A stretch of 46,426 bases of DNA from Streptomyces adustus (GTDB lineage Bacteria > Actinomycetota > Actinomycetes > Streptomycetales > Streptomycetaceae), in assembly GCF_009377175.1 (NCBI RefSeq), contig NZ_VJZD01000049.1:1-46426 (forward strand), in the 5' to 3' direction. This document shows, piece after piece, positions 19,996 through 29,047 of the stretch (position 1 is the stretch's first letter; every line of letters begins with the position of its first letter). Under the pieces are notes generated by a model. The model ran no database searches. It was given only the letters and a program-made list of their open reading frames with translations, and had not been told where the DNA came from. The position numbers and the translations under genes are program-made.

Positions 19996-20601
19996 ATGGC
20001 TGGACCCCAGCGCCGTGGAAGCGGTGCCGGTGGCGGCGAGCGGCGGGACCGGAAGGGCCGTGACGGCGGCGCAGCTGCCGCCGAGAAGACCGCTTACGTC
20101 GAGCGTGTCGTCGCGATCAACCGCGTCGCCAAGGTTGTGAAGGGTGGTCGTCGCTTCAGCTTCACCGCGCTGGTCGTGGTGGGCGACGGTGACGGCACCG
20201 TGGGTGTCGGTTACGGCAAGGCCAAGGAGGTGCCGGCCGCCATCGCCAAGGGTGTTGAGGAGGCCAAGAAGCACTTCTTCAAGGTCCCCCGTATCCAGGG
20301 CACCATCCCGCACCCGATCCAGGGTGAGAAGGCTGCCGGCGTCGTGCTGCTCAAGCCCGCGTCCCCCGGTACCGGTGTTATCGCCGGTGGCCCGGTGCGT
20401 GCCGTGCTCGAGTGCGCCGGTATCCACGACGTGCTGTCGAAGTCGCTCGGCTCCGACAACGCGATCAACATCGTGCACGCGACCGTGGCGGCCCTGAAGG
20501 GCCTGCAGCGTCCCGAGGAGATCGCGGCCCGCCGTGGTCTGCCCCTCGAGGACGTCGCTCCCGCGGCTCTTCTCCGTGCGCGTGCCGGGGCTGGTGTCTG
20601 A
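19996..20601 (+). CDS. rpsE: 30S ribosomal protein S5
   Basis: 201 aa. It aids decoding fidelity and mRNA entry. The double-stranded-RNA-binding domain starts near residue 34 ([21 protein letters not shown]), after a Gly/Arg-rich N-terminal extension ([18 protein letters not shown]). The spectinomycin loop ([12 protein letters not shown]) is standard. Its stop overlaps the rpmD ATG. Confidence 0.98.
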   Translation: MAGPQRRGSGAGGGERRDRKGRDGGAAAAEKTAYVERVVAINRVAKVVKGGRRFSFTALVVVGDGDGTVGVGYGKAKEVPAAIAKGVEEAKKHFFKVPRIQGTIPHPIQGEKAAGVVLLKPASPGTGVIAGGPVRAVLECAGIHDVLSKSLGSDNAINIVHATVAALKGLQRPEEIAARRGLPLEDVAPAALLRARAGAGV

Positions 20602-20783
20602 TGGCGCAGCTCAAGATCACGCAGGTGAAGTCGTACATCGGCAGCAAGCAGAACCACCGTGACACCCTGCGTTCCCTTGGTCTCAAGGGCATCAACACGC
20701 AGGTCGTCAAGGAGGACCGCCCCGAGTTCCGCGGCATGGTGCACACCGTCCGCCACCTCGTGACGGTCGAGGAGGTCGACTGA
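20601..20783 (+). CDS. rpmD: 50S ribosomal protein L30
   Basis: 60 aa, full length ([20 protein letters not shown]...). Its ATG at 20601 overlaps the rpsE stop. It has the usual L30 ferredoxin-like fold and is dispensable in some bacteria. rplO follows after two bases. Confidence 0.97.
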   Translation: MAQLKITQVKSYIGSKQNHRDTLRSLGLKGINTQVVKEDRPEFRGMVHTVRHLVTVEEVD

Positions 20784-20785
20784 TC

Positions 20786-21241
20786 ATGGGTGAGCAGAAC
20801 CCGCTCAAGATCCACAACCTTCGTCCCGCCCCGGGCGCCAAGACCGCCAAGACCCGTGTCGGTCGTGGTGAGGCGTCGAAGGGTAAGACGGCCGGTCGTG
20901 GTACCAAGGGTACGAAGGCCCGTTACCAGGTTCCGGAGCGCTTCGAGGGTGGCCAGATGCCCCTCCACATGCGTCTTCCGAAGCTGAAGGGCTTCAAGAA
21001 CCCGTTCAAGACCGAGTTCCAGGTCGTGAACCTCGACAAGCTGGCCGCGCTCTACCCCGAGGGTGGCGAGGTCACCGTCGAGGGTCTGGTGGCCAAGGGT
21101 GCCGTTCGCAAGAACAGCCTCGTCAAGGTCCTCGGCCAGGGCGAGATCTCCGTGGCGCTCCAGGTGACGGTCGACGCCGTCTCCGGCTCCGCCAAGGAGA
21201 AGATCACCGCTGCCGGCGGCACCGTCACCGAGCTCGTCTGA
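20786..21241 (+). CDS. rplO: 50S ribosomal protein L15
   Basis: 151 aa, full length ([20 protein letters not shown]...). It has the long basic N-terminal arm with [17 protein letters not shown] that threads into 23S rRNA. The stop at 21241 is followed by a gap with a strong stem before secY. Confidence 0.98.
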   Translation: MGEQNPLKIHNLRPAPGAKTAKTRVGRGEASKGKTAGRGTKGTKARYQVPERFEGGQMPLHMRLPKLKGFKNPFKTEFQVVNLDKLAALYPEGGEVTVEGLVAKGAVRKNSLVKVLGQGEISVALQVTVDAVSGSAKEKITAAGGTVTELV

Positions 21242-21276
21242 GCCACTCAGGCGTCTCGATGACTTGAACGATCCCG

Positions 21277-21310
21277 ACCGGGGATACCCCACAAATGGGG
21301 TATCCCCGGT
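21277..21310 (+). terminator. Strong stem between rplO and secY
   Basis: 14-bp perfect stem (21277-21290 with 21297-21310) with an ACAAAT loop; AACGA...TCGTT outside can extend it. No T-run. It divides the ribosomal block from secY-adk; a secY promoter may lie in 21311-21470, but none is clear. Confidence 0.75.
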
Positions 21311-21483
21311 TGGTCGTTCCAAGGGGAGTAGTGTCGCCGGTAAGGTGGCCTGCACTGCCCACTTTCCTGGGTGCTCCACATGGGGCACTCTGAGCGGCAG
21401 ATGACCGTTCACTAGTCGTCATTCCATCGGAATCTCAAGACCGTCACCCTTGACGCAGTTGCGCGGGGGTCGCAGGAGGCACC

Positions 21484-22797
21484 GTGCTCACCGCGTTCGC
21501 CCGGGCGTTCAGGACGCCCGACCTGCGCAAGAAGCTGCTCTTCACGCTCGCGATCATCGTGGTCTACCGGGTCGGTACCCACATCCCGATCCCGGGCGTC
21601 GACTACAAGTCCGTTCAGCAGTGCGTGGACGAGGCATCCGGCAACCAGGGCCTCTTCGGTCTGGTCAATATGTTCAGCGGCGGCGCGCTGCTCCAGATCA
21701 CGATCTTCGCCCTCGGCATCATGCCGTACATCACGGCGAGCATCATTCTCCAGCTGCTGACCGTGGTGATCCCGCGTCTGGAGGCCCTCAAGAAGGAGGG
21801 CCAGTCCGGCACGGCGAAGATCACGCAGTACACCCGCTACCTGACCGTGGCACTCGCGATTCTTCAGGGCACCGGCCTGGTGGCCACCGCGCGCAGCGGC
21901 GCCCTGTTCTCCGGCTGCACGGTCGCGTCGAGCATCGTCCCGGACCGTGCGATCTTCACCACCGTCACGATGGTCATCTGCATGACCGCCGGTACGGCCG
22001 TCGTCATGTGGCTGGGCGAGCTGATCACCGACCGCGGTATCGGCAACGGCATGTCGATCCTGATGTTCATCTCGATCGCCGCGACCTTCCCGTCCGCGCT
22101 GTGGGCCATCAAGAAGCAGGGCACCCTGGCCGGCGGCTGGATCGAGTTCGGCACCGTCATCCTCGTCGGCCTGGTCATGGTCGGGCTGGTGGTCTTCGTC
22201 GAGCAGGCTCAGCGCCGTATTCCCGTCCAGTACGCGAAGCGCATGATCGGCCGCCGTTCCTACGGCGGTACGTCGACCTACATCCCGCTGAAGGTCAACC
22301 AGGCGGGTGTGATCCCGGTCATCTTCGCCTCCTCGCTGCTCTACATTCCGGCACTCGTGGCGCAGTTCGCCGGGGGCAATTCCAGCTGGAAGACCTGGAT
22401 CGAGCAGAACCTCACCAAGGGTGACCACCCGATTTACATCAGCATGTACTTCTTGCTGATCGTTTTCTTCGCGTTCTTCTATGTGGCGATCTCCTTCAAC
22501 CCCGAGGAAGTCGCCGACAACATGAAGAAGTATGGTGGCTTCATCCCGGGCATCCGGGCTGGCCGACCGACCGCTGAGTACCTGAGCTACGTACTCAACC
22601 GGATCACCTGGCCGGGTTCGCTGTACTTGGGCCTGATTGCTCTCGTCCCGACGATGGCGTTGGTTGGCTTCGGGGCAAGCCAGAACTTCCCGTTCGGCGG
22701 TACCAGCATCCTCATCATCGTGGGTGTCGGTCTGGAGACGGTGAAGCAGATCGAGAGCCAGCTCCAGCAGCGCAATTACGAAGGGTTCCTCCGCTGA
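21484..22797 (+). CDS. secY: Protein translocase subunit SecY
   Basis: 437 aa integral membrane protein forming the Sec channel. Ten hydrophobic segments are expected; the family motif GTSTYIPLKVNQAGVIPVIFA and the cytoplasmic loop containing RRIPVQYAKR are present. GTG 21484 follows AGGAGG at 21475-21480. Its stop overlaps the adk ATG, so the two are coupled. Confidence 0.98.
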   Translation: MLTAFARAFRTPDLRKKLLFTLAIIVVYRVGTHIPIPGVDYKSVQQCVDEASGNQGLFGLVNMFSGGALLQITIFALGIMPYITASIILQLLTVVIPRLEALKKEGQSGTAKITQYTRYLTVALAILQGTGLVATARSGALFSGCTVASSIVPDRAIFTTVTMVICMTAGTAVVMWLGELITDRGIGNGMSILMFISIAATFPSALWAIKKQGTLAGGWIEFGTVILVGLVMVGLVVFVEQAQRRIPVQYAKRMIGRRSYGGTSTYIPLKVNQAGVIPVIFASSLLYIPALVAQFAGGNSSWKTWIEQNLTKGDHPIYISMYFLLIVFFAFFYVAISFNPEEVADNMKKYGGFIPGIRAGRPTAEYLSYVLNRITWPGSLYLGLIALVPTMALVGFGASQNFPFGGTSILIIVGVGLETVKQIESQLQQRNYEGFLR

Positions 22798-23459
22798 TGC
22801 GAATCGTCCTCGTCGGGCCGCCGGGCGCCGGTAAGGGAACGCAGGCAACGCTGCTCGCCGCGAAACTGGGCGTGCCCCACATCTCCACGGGCGACCTGTT
22901 CCGCGCCAACATCAGCCAGCAGACGGAGCTCGGGAAACTCGCGAAGTCCTACATGGACGCCGGCAACCTCGTCCCCGACGAGGTGACCATCGCCATGGCC
23001 AAGGACCGCATGGAGCAGCCCGACGCCGAGAACGGCTTCCTGCTGGACGGTTTCCCGCGCAACGTCTCGCAGGCCGAGGCGCTGGACGAGGTTCTCAACA
23101 CCGAGAGCATCAAGCTGGACGCGGTACTCGACCTCGAAGTCCCCGAGGCCGAGGTCGTCAAGCGGATCGCCGGCCGGCGCATCTGCCGCAACGACTCCGC
23201 GCACGTCTTCCACGTGGAGTACAAGCCCGCCGCCAAGGAAGGCGTCTGCGACGTCTGCGGTGGCGAGCTGTACCAGCGTGACGACGACTCCGAGGACACC
23301 GTCCGCAAGCGGCTCGAGGTCTACCACACGCAGACCGAGCCGATCATCGACTACTACAAGGCGCAGGGACTGGTCGTCACGATCTCGTCGCTGGGCCCGG
23401 TCGAAGAGATCACCAAGCGGGCGCTCGAAGCGCTCAAGCGCGAGGACGACGACAAGTAG
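22797..23459 (+). CDS. adk: Adenylate kinase with zinc-type LID
   Basis: 220 aa. Interconverts ATP + AMP and 2 ADP in the cytosol. P-loop GPPGAGKGT is at 7-15, and FLLDGFPRN at 81-89 is the AMP-site motif. It is the long-LID form. The metal ligands are C130, D133, C151 and C154, so the second cysteine of the usual four-Cys set is replaced by Asp. ATG overlaps the secY stop. A 15-bp interrupted stem follows the gene. Confidence 0.97.
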   Translation: MRIVLVGPPGAGKGTQATLLAAKLGVPHISTGDLFRANISQQTELGKLAKSYMDAGNLVPDEVTIAMAKDRMEQPDAENGFLLDGFPRNVSQAEALDEVLNTESIKLDAVLDLEVPEAEVVKRIAGRRICRNDSAHVFHVEYKPAAKEGVCDVCGGELYQRDDDSEDTVRKRLEVYHTQTEPIIDYYKAQGLVVTISSLGPVEEITKRALEALKREDDDK

Positions 23460-23475
23460 TCGTGTGTACGTCGCC

Positions 23476-23512
23476 GCAGCCGCGGTTCCCTGAGGAAGGG
23501 GACCGCGGCTGC
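23476..23512 (+). terminator. Stem after adk
   Basis: GCAGCCGCGGT(TCCC) at 23476-23490 pairs with GGGGACCGCGGCTGC at 23498-23512, about 11 bp plus 4 bp, 16 nt after the adk stop. It may terminate secY-adk. The gap to map (to 23678) holds no gene. Confidence 0.7.
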
Positions 23513-23678
23513 TGTGTGGGGGGTGTGACCGCCCCCACGTATCGTGGAATCCAGCGCGGCCGACGGTCCGCAGCCCCTCCCCGCCGCCCGCAGTCCCCAG
23601 CCGCAGTCCGAGGTCCGCAGCCCTGAGCGGCTATCCGCGGTCCCCCGGGTCCGGAAGTCCAGAAAGGCCGTAGCCCCC

Positions 23679-24515
23679 ATGGTGCAGATCAAGACGCCCG
23701 AGCAGATCGCCAGGATGCGAGCGGCAGGGCTGGTCGTCGCCGCCATCCACGCGGCCACGCGGGAGGCGGCCGTGCCGGGGGCGACGACGAAGGACCTGGA
23801 CGAGGTCGCGCGCAAGGTGCTCGCGGAGCACGGCGCCAAGTCGAACTTCCTCGGCTACGGCGGGTTCCCCGCGACCATCTGCACCTCCGTGAACGACGTC
23901 GTCGTCCACGGCATCCCGTCCGAGGACGTCGTCCTCAAGGACGGCGACATCATCTCGATCGACTGCGGCGCGGTCGTCGACGGCTGGCACGGCGACGCCG
24001 CCTTCACCGCCTTCGTGGGCTCCGGTCACGCCCCGGAACTGATCGAGCTCTCCCGGGTGACCGAGGAGTCGATGTGGGCGGGCATCGCCGCCATGAAGCT
24101 CGGCAACCGGCTCGTCGACATCTCCCGTGCCATCGAGACCTACATCCGTCGCCAGCCGAAGCCCGGCGGCGGCCGGTACGGGATCATCGAGGACTACGGC
24201 GGCCACGGCATCGGCACCGAGATGCACATGGACCCGCACCTGCTGAACTACGTCGACCGCCGTCGCGGCAAGGGCTCCAAGCTGGTGCCCGGTTTCTGCC
24301 TGGCCATCGAGCCGATGGTCTCCCTGGGCACCCCGAAGACGGAGGTCCTGGAGGACGACTGGACCGTCATCACCACGGACGGCACCTGGTCCTCTCACTG
24401 GGAGCACTCCGTCGCGCTGACGGAGGAGGGCCCGCTGGTCCTGACGGCTGTGGACGGCGGCCGGGCCAAGCTCGCGGAGCACGGGGTCACGGCTGCTCCG
24501 GACCCCCTTGCATGA
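23679..24515 (+). CDS. map: Methionine aminopeptidase, type I
   Basis: 278 aa. Removes the N-terminal Met of nascent proteins. Metal ligands are seen as D95 and D106 (in DIISIDCGAVVDGWHGDAA), His in GGHGIGTEMHMDPH, Glu in CLAIEPMV, and Glu in SSHWEHSVAL. ATG 23679 was chosen over the longer frame (start 23544), which adds a proline/arginine-rich stretch with no family similarity. AGAAAGG stands about 11 bases upstream. Many actinobacteria carry more than one map. Confidence 0.95.
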   Translation: MVQIKTPEQIARMRAAGLVVAAIHAATREAAVPGATTKDLDEVARKVLAEHGAKSNFLGYGGFPATICTSVNDVVVHGIPSEDVVLKDGDIISIDCGAVVDGWHGDAAFTAFVGSGHAPELIELSRVTEESMWAGIAAMKLGNRLVDISRAIETYIRRQPKPGGGRYGIIEDYGGHGIGTEMHMDPHLLNYVDRRRGKGSKLVPGFCLAIEPMVSLGTPKTEVLEDDWTVITTDGTWSSHWEHSVALTEEGPLVLTAVDGGRAKLAEHGVTAAPDPLA

Positions 24516-24569
24516 CGATCACCCGTATGGGGCAGACTTCCTCGATTCGTGTTTCCGGGTGCGCTGACG

Positions 24570-24575
24570 TAGACT
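24570..24575 (+). promoter_or_regulatory. Possible -10 of the infA promoter
   Basis: TAGACT 24570-24575, 82 bp before infA, in the 141-bp gap after map. The upstream -35 region is poor (TTCGTG-like). Low support. Confidence 0.3.
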
Positions 24576-24656
24576 GACTCGTCGGCTCTCGTGCACCCGC
24601 ATGCCTGCATGCGCTCGTACAGAGTCGATCAAGGTAGTCGATTCGAAGGGCGAAGC

Positions 24657-24878
24657 GTGGCCAAGAAGCAAGGTGCCATCGAGATCGAGGGCACTGTCGT
24701 CGAGTCTCTTCCGAACGCCATGTTCAAGGTCGAGCTCCAGAACGGCCACCAGGTCCTGGCACACATCAGCGGCAAGATGCGTATGCACTACATCCGCATC
24801 CTCCCTGACGACCGGGTCGTGGTGGAGTTGTCTCCGTACGACCTCACGCGTGGCCGGATCGTCTACCGCTACAAGTAG
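24657..24878 (+). CDS. infA: Translation initiation factor IF-1
   Basis: 73 aa OB-fold protein that blocks the A site during initiation. GTG 24657 starts [26 protein letters not shown] is nearby upstream. The conserved [24 protein letters not shown] is present. rpmJ follows 60 bp downstream. Confidence 0.98.
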   Translation: MAKKQGAIEIEGTVVESLPNAMFKVELQNGHQVLAHISGKMRMHYIRILPDDRVVVELSPYDLTRGRIVYRYK

Positions 24879-24890
24879 ATCTTGCCTACA

Positions 24891-24906
24891 CCCCGTTTGC
24901 GCGGGG
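24891..24906 (+). promoter_or_regulatory. Short hairpin between infA and rpmJ
   Basis: CCCCG (24891-24895) pairs with CGGGG (24902-24906), loop TTTGCG. Possibly an attenuator or mRNA stability element. Confidence 0.4.
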
Positions 24907-24938
24907 CTGTCGGCAACTGACCCGGAGAACCTCACCCC

Positions 24939-25052
24939 ATGAAGGTCAAGCCGAGCGTCAAGAAGATCTGCGACAAGTGCAGGGTGATCCGCCGTCACGG
25001 TCGGGTCATGGTCATCTGCGAGAACCCGCGCCACAAGCAGCGCCAGGGCTGA
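24939..25052 (+). CDS. rpmJ: 50S ribosomal protein L36, zinc-binding type
   Basis: 37 aa. The zinc ribbon ligands are C11, C14, C27 and H32 (CDKC...CENPRH). Start ATG 24939 follows CGGAGAACCTCACCCC. Typical place between infA and rpsM. Confidence 0.97.
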   Translation: MKVKPSVKKICDKCRVIRRHGRVMVICENPRHKQRQG

Positions 25053-25149
25053 CGCAGGACCGCACCCTCTGCACCCGCAGAGATTCGCGCGACGCAAGCT
25101 GAACATGTTCATACGCAGCACCCAGTCCTGGGCCTCCCAGGTCTGACAC

Positions 25150-25169
25150 CCCCGGCTCGGAGGCCGGGG
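25150..25169 (+). promoter_or_regulatory. Hairpin in the rpmJ-rpsM gap
   Basis: CCCCGGC (25150-25156) pairs with GCCGGGG (25163-25169), directly preceded by GACAC. A second possible stem, CCCAG with CTGGG, follows. The gap (25053-25245) has no gene. The GACAC-plus-7-bp-stem layout loosely resembles the shared str/S10 hairpin. Confidence 0.45.
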
Positions 25170-25245
25170 ACCCAGTTCGTACCTCGTACGGCGGCTGGGG
25201 CCCGGTTCTGCGGAAGACCTCCGAAGATTCAACTGGAGCCATTGA

Positions 25246-25626
25246 ATGGCACGCGTTTCCGGTGTCGACATCCCGCGCGAAAAGCGTGTGGAGGTCGCCC
25301 TCACCTACGTGTTCGGCATCGGCCGGACCCTCTCGCAGGAGACGCTGGCTGCGACCGGCGTCGACCCGAACACCCGCGTTCGCGACCTCTCCGAGGAGCA
25401 GCTCGTCGCGATCCGCGAGTACGTCGACAACAACATCAAGACCGAGGGTGACCTCCGTCGCGAGATCCAGGCCGACATCCGCCGCAAGGTCGAGATCGGC
25501 TGCTACCAGGGTCTGCGGCACCGCCGCGGTCTGCCCGTCCGCGGTCAGCGCACCAGCACCAACGCCCGCACCCGCAAGGGCCCGCGTCGCGCCATCGCCG
25601 GCAAGAAGAAGCCGGGCAAGAAGTAG
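25246..25626 (+). CDS. rpsM: 30S ribosomal protein S13
   Basis: 126 aa, full length ([26 protein letters not shown]...). It lies at the top of the head, contacts P-site tRNA, and pairs with S19. C-terminal [28 protein letters not shown] is conserved. The start is behind CTGGAG. Confidence 0.98.
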   Translation: MARVSGVDIPREKRVEVALTYVFGIGRTLSQETLAATGVDPNTRVRDLSEEQLVAIREYVDNNIKTEGDLRREIQADIRRKVEIGCYQGLRHRRGLPVRGQRTSTNARTRKGPRRAIAGKKKPGKK

Positions 25627-25695
25627 TCCACAGCGGACAACGCTTCATCAGCGGTCTTCGCTGTAGGACCGACCACCTCCCCGTAGGAGTTACAG

Positions 25696-26100
25696 ATGCC
25701 CCCCAAGGGTCGTCAGGGCGCTGCCAAGAAGGTGCGCCGCAAGGAAAAGAAGAACGTCGCTCACGGGCACGCTCACATCAAGAGCACGTTCAACAACACG
25801 ATCGTCTCGATCACGGACCCGTCCGGCAACGTGATCTCCTGGGCCTCCGCCGGCCACGTCGGCTTCAAGGGCTCGCGCAAGTCGACCCCGTTCGCCGCGC
25901 AGATGGCCGCCGAGTCGGCCGCGCGTCGCGCGCAGGAGCACGGCATGCGCAAGGTCGACGTCTTCGTCAAGGGTCCCGGCTCCGGCCGTGAGACCGCGAT
26001 CCGCTCCCTCCAGGCCACCGGCCTCGAGGTCGGCTCGATCCAGGACGTCACCCCCACCCCGCACAACGGCTGCCGTCCGCCGAAGCGCCGCCGCGTTTGA
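25696..26100 (+). CDS. rpsK: 30S ribosomal protein S11
   Basis: 134 aa, full length ([37 protein letters not shown]...). It is on the 30S platform near the Shine-Dalgarno helix. Start ATG 25696 behind GTAGGAG. No rpsD follows; the next gene is rpoA after 198 bp. Confidence 0.98.
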   Translation: MPPKGRQGAAKKVRRKEKKNVAHGHAHIKSTFNNTIVSITDPSGNVISWASAGHVGFKGSRKSTPFAAQMAAESAARRAQEHGMRKVDVFVKGPGSGRETAIRSLQATGLEVGSIQDVTPTPHNGCRPPKRRRV

Positions 26101-26254
26101 TCGGGTGCGGCGGCCCGCTCCGCAGCAGCGGGGCTGATCACCGCCGCTTCCGGCACACGGCCGGTTCGGGTTGAGGATTTCGGGCGGTACGGCTCTTCGG
26201 GGCTGTATCGCCCGTACCCTTGCACATACCACCATCGGGCCACCGCCCGGTGAC

Positions 26255-26283
26255 TCAGGGCATCAAATAGTGGGTGCCCCTGA
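26255..26283 (+). promoter_or_regulatory. Hairpin just before the rpoA ribosome-binding site
   Basis: TCAGGGCA (26255-26262) pairs with TGCCCCTGA (26275-26283) with one bulged C, 15 bases before rpoA ATG and next to the GAAGGAA site. It could influence rpoA translation. The rest of the rpsK-rpoA gap has no gene and no clear promoter. Confidence 0.45.
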
Positions 26284-26298
26284 CTGAAGGAACGCAAC

Positions 26299-27321
26299 AT
26301 GCTGATCGCTCAGCGTCCCTCGTTGACCGAAGAGGTCGTCGACGAGTTCCGCTCCCGGTTCGTGATCGAGCCGCTGGAGCCGGGCTTCGGCTACACCCTC
26401 GGCAACTCCCTGCGCCGCACCCTCCTGTCGTCGATCCCCGGCGCTGCTGTCACCAGCATCCGCATCGACGGTGTCCTGCACGAGTTCACCACCGTGCCGG
26501 GCGTCAAGGAGGACGTCACCGACCTGATCCTCAACATCAAGCAGCTGGTCGTCTCCTCGGAGCACGACGAGCCGGTCGTGATGTACCTGCGCAAGCAGGG
26601 TCCGGGTCTGGTCACCGCCGCCGACATCGCGCCCCCGGCCGGTGTCGAGGTGCACAACCCCGACCTCGTCCTCGCCACGCTCAACGGCAAGGGCAAGCTG
26701 GAGATGGAGCTGACCGTCGAGCGCGGTCGCGGCTACGTCTCCGCCGTTCAGAACAAGCAGGTCGGTCAGGAGATCGGGCGCATCCCGGTCGACTCGATCT
26801 ACTCGCCGGTGCTGAAGGTCACGTACAAGGTCGAGGCGACCCGTGTCGAGCAGCGCACCGACTTCGACAAGCTGATCGTCGACGTCGAGACCAAGCAGGC
26901 CATGCGTCCCCGCGACGCCATGGCGTCGGCCGGTAAGACCCTGGTCGAGCTGTTCGGTCTCGCCCGCGAGCTGAACATCGACGCCGAGGGCATCGACATG
27001 GGCCCGTCCCCCACGGACGCCGCCCTGGCCGCCGATCTCGCGCTGCCGATCGAGGAGCTGGAGCTCACGGTCCGCTCGTACAACTGCCTCAAGCGTGAGG
27101 GCATCCACTCCGTGGGTGAGCTCGTCGCCCGCTCCGAGGCCGACCTCCTGGACATCCGCAACTTCGGTGCGAAGTCCATCGACGAGGTCAAGGCGAAGCT
27201 GGCCGGCATGGGCCTGGCCCTCAAGGACAGCCCGCCCGGATTCGACCCCACCGCTGCCGCCGACGCCTTTGGTGCCGACGACGACGCGGACGCGGGCTTC
27301 GTGGAGACCGAGCAGTACTAA
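26299..27321 (+). CDS. rpoA: RNA polymerase subunit alpha
   Basis: 340 aa. N-terminal domain (about 1-230) dimerises and scaffolds beta/beta'; C-terminal domain (about 250-315: [20 protein letters not shown]...[14 protein letters not shown]) binds UP elements and activators. The C-terminal tail is acidic and glycine/alanine-rich. ATG 26299 behind GAAGGAAC. Confidence 0.98.
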   Translation: MLIAQRPSLTEEVVDEFRSRFVIEPLEPGFGYTLGNSLRRTLLSSIPGAAVTSIRIDGVLHEFTTVPGVKEDVTDLILNIKQLVVSSEHDEPVVMYLRKQGPGLVTAADIAPPAGVEVHNPDLVLATLNGKGKLEMELTVERGRGYVSAVQNKQVGQEIGRIPVDSIYSPVLKVTYKVEATRVEQRTDFDKLIVDVETKQAMRPRDAMASAGKTLVELFGLARELNIDAEGIDMGPSPTDAALAADLALPIEELELTVRSYNCLKREGIHSVGELVARSEADLLDIRNFGAKSIDEVKAKLAGMGLALKDSPPGFDPTAAADAFGADDDADAGFVETEQY

Positions 27322-27392
27322 GAGCTCGGGCTCAACGGTCCCTACTCGGGCGCGGGTGCGCTGTGCTTGATCGCGCAGTTCCCCGCGCCCCT

Positions 27393-27418
27393 TCCAGGCT
27401 CCCTTCGGGAAGCCTGGA
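27393..27418 (+). promoter_or_regulatory. Hairpin between rpoA and rplQ
   Basis: TCCAGGCT (27393-27400) pairs with AGCCTGGA (27411-27418) with an inner CCC/GGG around TTC and one bulged A. No T-run; it lies 75 nt after rpoA. Possible attenuator. Confidence 0.55.
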
Positions 27419-27496
27419 TCTCCGACAGACAACCGTCTGCTCGGATACTGACCTCGGTACCTGATACGGCCGGGGCAGACTCACAGGAGAAGAACC

Positions 27497-27997
27497 ATGC
27501 CGAAGCCCACCAAGGGTGCCCGTCTGGGCGGCAGCGCCGCGCACGAGAAGCTGCTCCTCGCGAACCTCGCGAAGTCGCTGTTCGAGCACGGCCGCATCAC
27601 GACCACCGAGGCGAAGGCCCGCCGTCTGCGGCCGTACGCCGAGCGTCTGGTCACCAAGGCGAAGAAGGGCGACCTTCACAACCGCCGTCAGGTGCTCCAG
27701 GTGATCACGGACAAGAGCGTCGTCCACACGCTCTTCACCGAGATCGGCCCGCGCTACGAGAACCGCCCGGGTGGCTACACCCGTATCACCAAGATCGGTA
27801 ACCGTCGTGGCGACAACGCGCCCATGGCTGTCATCGAGCTGGTGGAGGCCCTGACCGTGGCCCAGCAGGCCACCGGTGAGGCCGAGGCGGCCACCAAGCG
27901 TGCCGTCAAGGAGACCGAGGCTGCCAAGGTCGAGGAGACCAAGGCCGACGAGGTCGTCGAGGACGCGGCTGCGGCCGAGGAGTCCAAGGACGCCTGA
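27497..27997 (+). CDS. rplQ: 50S ribosomal protein L17 with acidic C-terminal tail
   Basis: 166 aa. The L17 core (about 1-118) is full length ([24 protein letters not shown]...). An extra tail of 45-50 residues, rich in Ala, Glu, Lys and Thr ([19 protein letters not shown]), follows. Actinobacterial L17 often carries such tails; probably disordered. Start behind AGGAGAAG. Confidence 0.97.
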   Translation: MPKPTKGARLGGSAAHEKLLLANLAKSLFEHGRITTTEAKARRLRPYAERLVTKAKKGDLHNRRQVLQVITDKSVVHTLFTEIGPRYENRPGGYTRITKIGNRRGDNAPMAVIELVEALTVAQQATGEAEAATKRAVKETEAAKVEETKADEVVEDAAAAEESKDA

Positions 27998-28011
27998 GGC
28001 TCTTGCCTTGT

Positions 28012-28043
28012 GAGCGGGTCCGCCCTTCGGGGCGGGCCCGCTC
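28012..28043 (+). terminator. Rho-independent terminator after rplQ
   Basis: 14-bp stem (28012-28025 with 28030-28043, one G-T pair) with a TTCG loop, followed by TCGCG and T6. The best conventional terminator in the window. truA begins 39 bp later. Confidence 0.92.
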
Positions 28044-28081
28044 TCGCGTTTTTTCCCGGGCACCGGCCCTGAGAGGATCTA

Positions 28082-28942
28082 GTGGTGAGTGACGAAGCAC
28101 AGCCCGGACACGTCCGTATCCGCCTGGACCTGTCCTACGACGGCAGCGCCTTCCACGGCTGGGCCAAGCAGGCCGGCGGGAAGCGGACCGTGCAGGGCGA
28201 GATCGAGGACGCGCTGCGGACCGTGACCCGGTCGAAGGACACGACGTACGAGCTGACGGTGGCCGGGCGGACCGACGCGGGCGTGCACGCGCGCGGGCAG
28301 GTGGCCCATGTGGACCTGCCCGAGGAGCTGTGGGCAGAGCACCGCGAGAAGCTGCTCAAGCGGCTGGCCGGGCGGCTGTCCAAGGACGTACGGGTGTGGA
28401 CCCTGACCGAGGCGCCGGCCGGCTTCAACGCCCGTTTCTCGGCGGTCTGGCGCCGGTACGCCTATCGCGTCACCGACAACCCGGGCGGGGTGGACCCGCT
28501 GCTGCGCGGACATGTCCTGTGGCACGACTGGCCGCTCGACGTCGACGCCATGAACGAGGCCGCCCGGGCGCTGGTGGGGGAGCACGACTTCGCCGCCTAC
28601 TGCAAGAAGCGGGAGGGGGCCACCACCATCCGCACGCTCCAGGAGCTGAGCCTGGTGCGGGACACGGAGGGGATCATCACCGCCACCGTCCGCGCCGACG
28701 CCTTCTGCCACAACATGGTGCGCTCGCTGATCGGGGCGCTGCTGTTCGTGGGGGACGGGCACCGCACCCCGGACTGGCCGGGCAAGGTGCTGGCCGCGGG
28801 CGTACGGGACTCGGCCGTGCATGTCGTACGGCCGCACGGGCTGACGCTGGAGGAGGTCGGCTATCCCGCCGACGAGCTGCTGGCGGCCCGTAACAAGGAG
28901 GCGCGGAACAAGCGCTCGCTGCCCGGAGTGGGCTGCTGCTGA
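28082..28942 (+). CDS. truA: tRNA pseudouridine synthase TruA
   Basis: 286 aa. Makes pseudouridine at positions 38-40 of tRNA anticodon arms. The catalytic Asp is D65 in [10 protein letters not shown]. Also conserved: [11 protein letters not shown] near the N-terminus. The start is GTG 28082 (a second GTG follows at 28085) behind GAGAGGA. It is separated from rplQ by a terminator, so it likely has its own promoter. Confidence 0.96.
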   Translation: MVSDEAQPGHVRIRLDLSYDGSAFHGWAKQAGGKRTVQGEIEDALRTVTRSKDTTYELTVAGRTDAGVHARGQVAHVDLPEELWAEHREKLLKRLAGRLSKDVRVWTLTEAPAGFNARFSAVWRRYAYRVTDNPGGVDPLLRGHVLWHDWPLDVDAMNEAARALVGEHDFAAYCKKREGATTIRTLQELSLVRDTEGIITATVRADAFCHNMVRSLIGALLFVGDGHRTPDWPGKVLAAGVRDSAVHVVRPHGLTLEEVGYPADELLAARNKEARNKRSLPGVGCC

Positions 28943-28944
28943 GC

Positions 28945-29000
28945 CCGGCCGCCGTCGGCGGCCGGCCCCCGCGGGACCGGACGGAGGGGGGTTCGTCCGG
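28945..29000. terminator. Stems between truA and the convergent gene
   Basis: CCGGCCGCC (28945-28953) pairs with GGCGGCCGG (28957-28965), and CCGGACG (28977-28983) with CGTCCGG (28994-29000). They lie between converging genes and could act in both directions. Confidence 0.7.
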
Positions 29001-29047
29001 TCGCCGGTCGGAGGCCAGTCCGCTCGGGACGGCTGTGGTGCCGGGGG

